A program made the position numbers and the translations under genes. A stretch of 6,381 nucleotides of DNA from Acetatifactor sp. (lineage in GTDB: Bacteria > Bacillota > Clostridia > Lachnospirales > Lachnospiraceae): assembly GCA_016303085.1 (NCBI GenBank), contig JAEDMI010000144.1:1-6381 (forward strand), read 5' to 3'. The first letter of the stretch is position 1. Every line of letters starts with the position of its first letter. The notes beneath the pieces were generated by a model. That model ran no database searches. It was not told where the DNA came from and saw nothing but the letters and a program-made list of their open reading frames with translations. This document shows, in pieces, positions 4,826 through 6,381 of the stretch.

Positions 4826-6121
4826 GTGAAGATAAAAGTAAAAGAGAAAAGCTATGAGGATGTGCTGGCTATGCCGGTAGGTCTGCATCGATTGCCCTTA
4901 CGACCGGGTATCCTGTTCAGGACACTTTTGAAAGTGCTGTCAAAGTCTGACCTGAAAGCAACAAATTTTACCTGTAGGAAAATCGGTATGGAAAAGCTGG
5001 GGAAGCACGAACCCTGCCTGATTCTCATGAATCACTCCAGCTTTATTGATTTAAAGATTGCGGCTACAGTGTTGTATCCCAGGCCGTTCAATATCGTGTG
5101 TACATCGGACGGGTTCGTAGGAAAAAACTGGCTGATGCGTGCCATCGGCTGTATTCCGACGAAGAAGTTTGTCACAGATCTGACATTGGTACGGGACATG
5201 ATGTTCGCGGTGAAGAAACTGAAATGCTCTGTGCTCATGTATCCGGAAGCCAGCTACAGCTTTGACGGTACGGCCACGCCCCTTCCCGACAGCCTGGGGA
5301 AATGCTTGAAAATGTTGGGGGTTCCGGTGGTAATGATTCGTACCTACGGTGCCTTTGCAAGGGATCCGTTATACAACAATTTAAAGCTGCGAAAGGTGGA
5401 TGTGTCCGCTGATATGGAATACTTGCTTTCTCCCGAGGACATTGCGGGGAAGAGTGTGGAGGAACTGAATGCTGTTTTGGCGAAGGAGTTTTCCTTCGAT
5501 AATTTCCGCTGGCAGCAGGAAAACAATGTCCGTATAGCAGAAGCTTTTCGTGCGGATTATCTGAACAGGGTGCTCTATAAATGCCCTTGCTGTGGCAGGG
5601 AAGGGAAAATGCTGGGCAAGGGCACAGGTCTGTCCTGTGAAAGCTGTGGGAAAAAGTACGAACTCACCGAACTGGGATATATGGAAGCCGCGGAAGGGGA
5701 AACGGAGTTTTCCCACATCCCCGATTGGTACCGCTGGGAGAGGGAATGTGTCCGAAAAGAATTGGAAGAGGGAACCTACCGGCTGGATGTGGCTGTGGAT
5801 ATTTGTATGATGGTGAACACCAAATGCGTATACAAGGTGGGAAGCGGCAGGCTTCGTCATGATGTGGAGGGGTTTCATCTTACGGGATGTGACGGAAAGC
5901 TGGATTATTTTCAAAAGCCGTCCTCATCCTACAGCCTTTACTCCGACTACTATTGGTATGAACTGGGCGACATGATTTGCATCGGCGATACGGAGGTGTT
6001 GTACTACTGTTTCCCCACCGAGGGCGGTGATGTTGTGGCAAAGACCAGACTGGCTGCAGAAGAATTATATAAATTGACACGTGAAAAAGGAAGGCACTTT
6101 ACGAAAACGCATGAGGAATAA
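4826..6121 (+). CDS. PlsC-type 1-acylglycerol-3-phosphate acyltransferase with C-terminal zinc ribbon
   Basis: 431-residue protein. Residues about 30-225 form a glycerolipid acyltransferase domain: block I is NHSSFID with catalytic His70 and Asp75 (HX4D), block III is YPEASYSFDG (139-148) in place of the usual FPEGTRS, and GVPVVMIRTYG (165-175) matches the later conserved strand. Such enzymes acylate lysophosphatidate to phosphatidate at the membrane face. A zinc ribbon follows, with Cys253, Cys256, Cys271 and Cys274 (CPCCG and CESCG), then about 150 residues rich in Trp, Tyr and Asp with no function I recognise. Typical bacterial PlsC is about 200-250 residues, so this is a long form. The GTG start at 4826 has AGGGTG (4813-4818) 7 nt upstream, and the protein then starts MKIKVKEKSYEDVLAMP, as I expect for the clostridial subfamily. 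It begins 29 nt after the flavin reductase stop, with no terminator between. Confidence 0.87.
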   Translation: MKIKVKEKSYEDVLAMPVGLHRLPLRPGILFRTLLKVLSKSDLKATNFTCRKIGMEKLGKHEPCLILMNHSSFIDLKIAATVLYPRPFNIVCTSDGFVGKNWLMRAIGCIPTKKFVTDLTLVRDMMFAVKKLKCSVLMYPEASYSFDGTATPLPDSLGKCLKMLGVPVVMIRTYGAFARDPLYNNLKLRKVDVSADMEYLLSPEDIAGKSVEELNAVLAKEFSFDNFRWQQENNVRIAEAFRADYLNRVLYKCPCCGREGKMLGKGTGLSCESCGKKYELTELGYMEAAEGETEFSHIPDWYRWERECVRKELEEGTYRLDVAVDICMMVNTKCVYKVGSGRLRHDVEGFHLTGCDGKLDYFQKPSSSYSLYSDYYWYELGDMICIGDTEVLYYCFPTEGGDVVAKTRLAAEELYKLTREKGRHFTKTHEE

Positions 6122-6124
6122 CAG

Positions 6125-6381
6125 TTGACCGGAGAAGCTTATTCAATTAGAAAGTACATAAAAATAATATTTTACGCATTTGTTTCATTGATACTGGCCG
6201 GATTTATCTGCGCCCAGATAGTCTATCCCTCTGAAAGAGATTCGGAAGCTTCGGAAGGAAACTTTGTTTATGAAGGGATTCTCTTTTGGGAGAAAGCGGA
6301 TGGGACGAAAGAACAGATTGCATCTCCCGGAAATTATGATGTTGAACCCGGAGAGGTTATGGTGATTTCTACCATACTTCC
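6125..6381 (+). CDS. Membrane-anchored protein, probable sensor N-terminus (3' end missing)
   Basis: An open frame of 85 codons runs off the window. TTG 6125 is the best start: AGGA (6114-6117) is 7 nt upstream, the previous gene stops 3 nt before it in the same frame, and no in-frame ATG occurs until 6359. The N-terminus is MTGEAYSIRKYIK, then one hydrophobic helix (about residues 14-34, IIFYAFVSLILAGFICAQIVY) that probably acts as an uncleaved anchor. An exported segment follows, with a beta-type pattern (LFWEKADGTKEQIASP, then DVEPGEVMVISTILP). This resembles the extracellular front of clostridial membrane sensors with GGDEF or histidine kinase outputs, but no output domain is in view, so that is a guess. 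Spacing suggests co-transcription and possibly translational coupling with the acyltransferase gene. Confidence 0.7.
   Translation, partial: MTGEAYSIRKYIKIIFYAFVSLILAGFICAQIVYPSERDSEASEGNFVYEGILFWEKADGTKEQIASPGNYDVEPGEVMVISTIL

Overview
The window looks like chromosomal DNA from an anaerobic Firmicute of the class Clostridia, most likely the family Lachnospiraceae. This rests on moderate G+C with AGGAGG-type ribosome binding sites and on the protein types present: an MsmX/UgpC-type sugar ATPase, a CdaR/PucR-like regulator, a PflX-like radical SAM protein, a stand-alone flavin reductase-like protein and a PlsC/zinc-ribbon protein. The SRP RNA has the apical sequence I associate with that group. 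This is family-level recognition from memory; no search was run.

Layout. (1) 3-542, plus: 3' half of an ABC-transporter ATPase for sugar import, closed by a strong terminator at 558-590. (2) 708-1796, plus: a CdaR/PucR-type regulator with its own probable promoter and a 20-bp-spaced direct repeat upstream. (3) 1820-1869: a hairpin with a 10-bp perfect stem and T6, whose 3' arm also supplies the ribosome binding site of the next gene. (4) 1870-2898, plus: an uncharacterised two-domain protein with a long charged linker. (5) 2905-3828, minus: a PflX-like radical SAM protein, convergent with the previous gene and only 6 bp from it. (6) 3908-4052, minus: the signal recognition particle RNA (ffs), with a near-consensus promoter at 4059-4087 and a terminator at 3886-3912. 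(7) 4088-4295: a divergent control region with two tandem 11-bp palindromes, an extended -10 promoter and a leader containing overlapping dyads. (8) 4296-6381, plus: a probable operon of a flavin reductase-like protein, a PlsC-type acyltransferase with a C-terminal zinc ribbon, and the start of a membrane protein cut by the window edge.

The genes do not form one pathway. The left end concerns carbohydrate uptake and its regulation, the middle holds the housekeeping SRP RNA and an orphan radical SAM protein, and the right end combines redox, phospholipid and membrane/sensor functions. I see no transposase, phage gene, CRISPR array, tRNA or rRNA. I found no convincing new multi-gene system. The best leads are regulatory: the terminator hairpin that overlaps a ribosome binding site, the paired palindromes upstream of the flavin reductase gene, and the structured leader after them. 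The uncharacterised protein at 1870-2898 is the main coding unknown.
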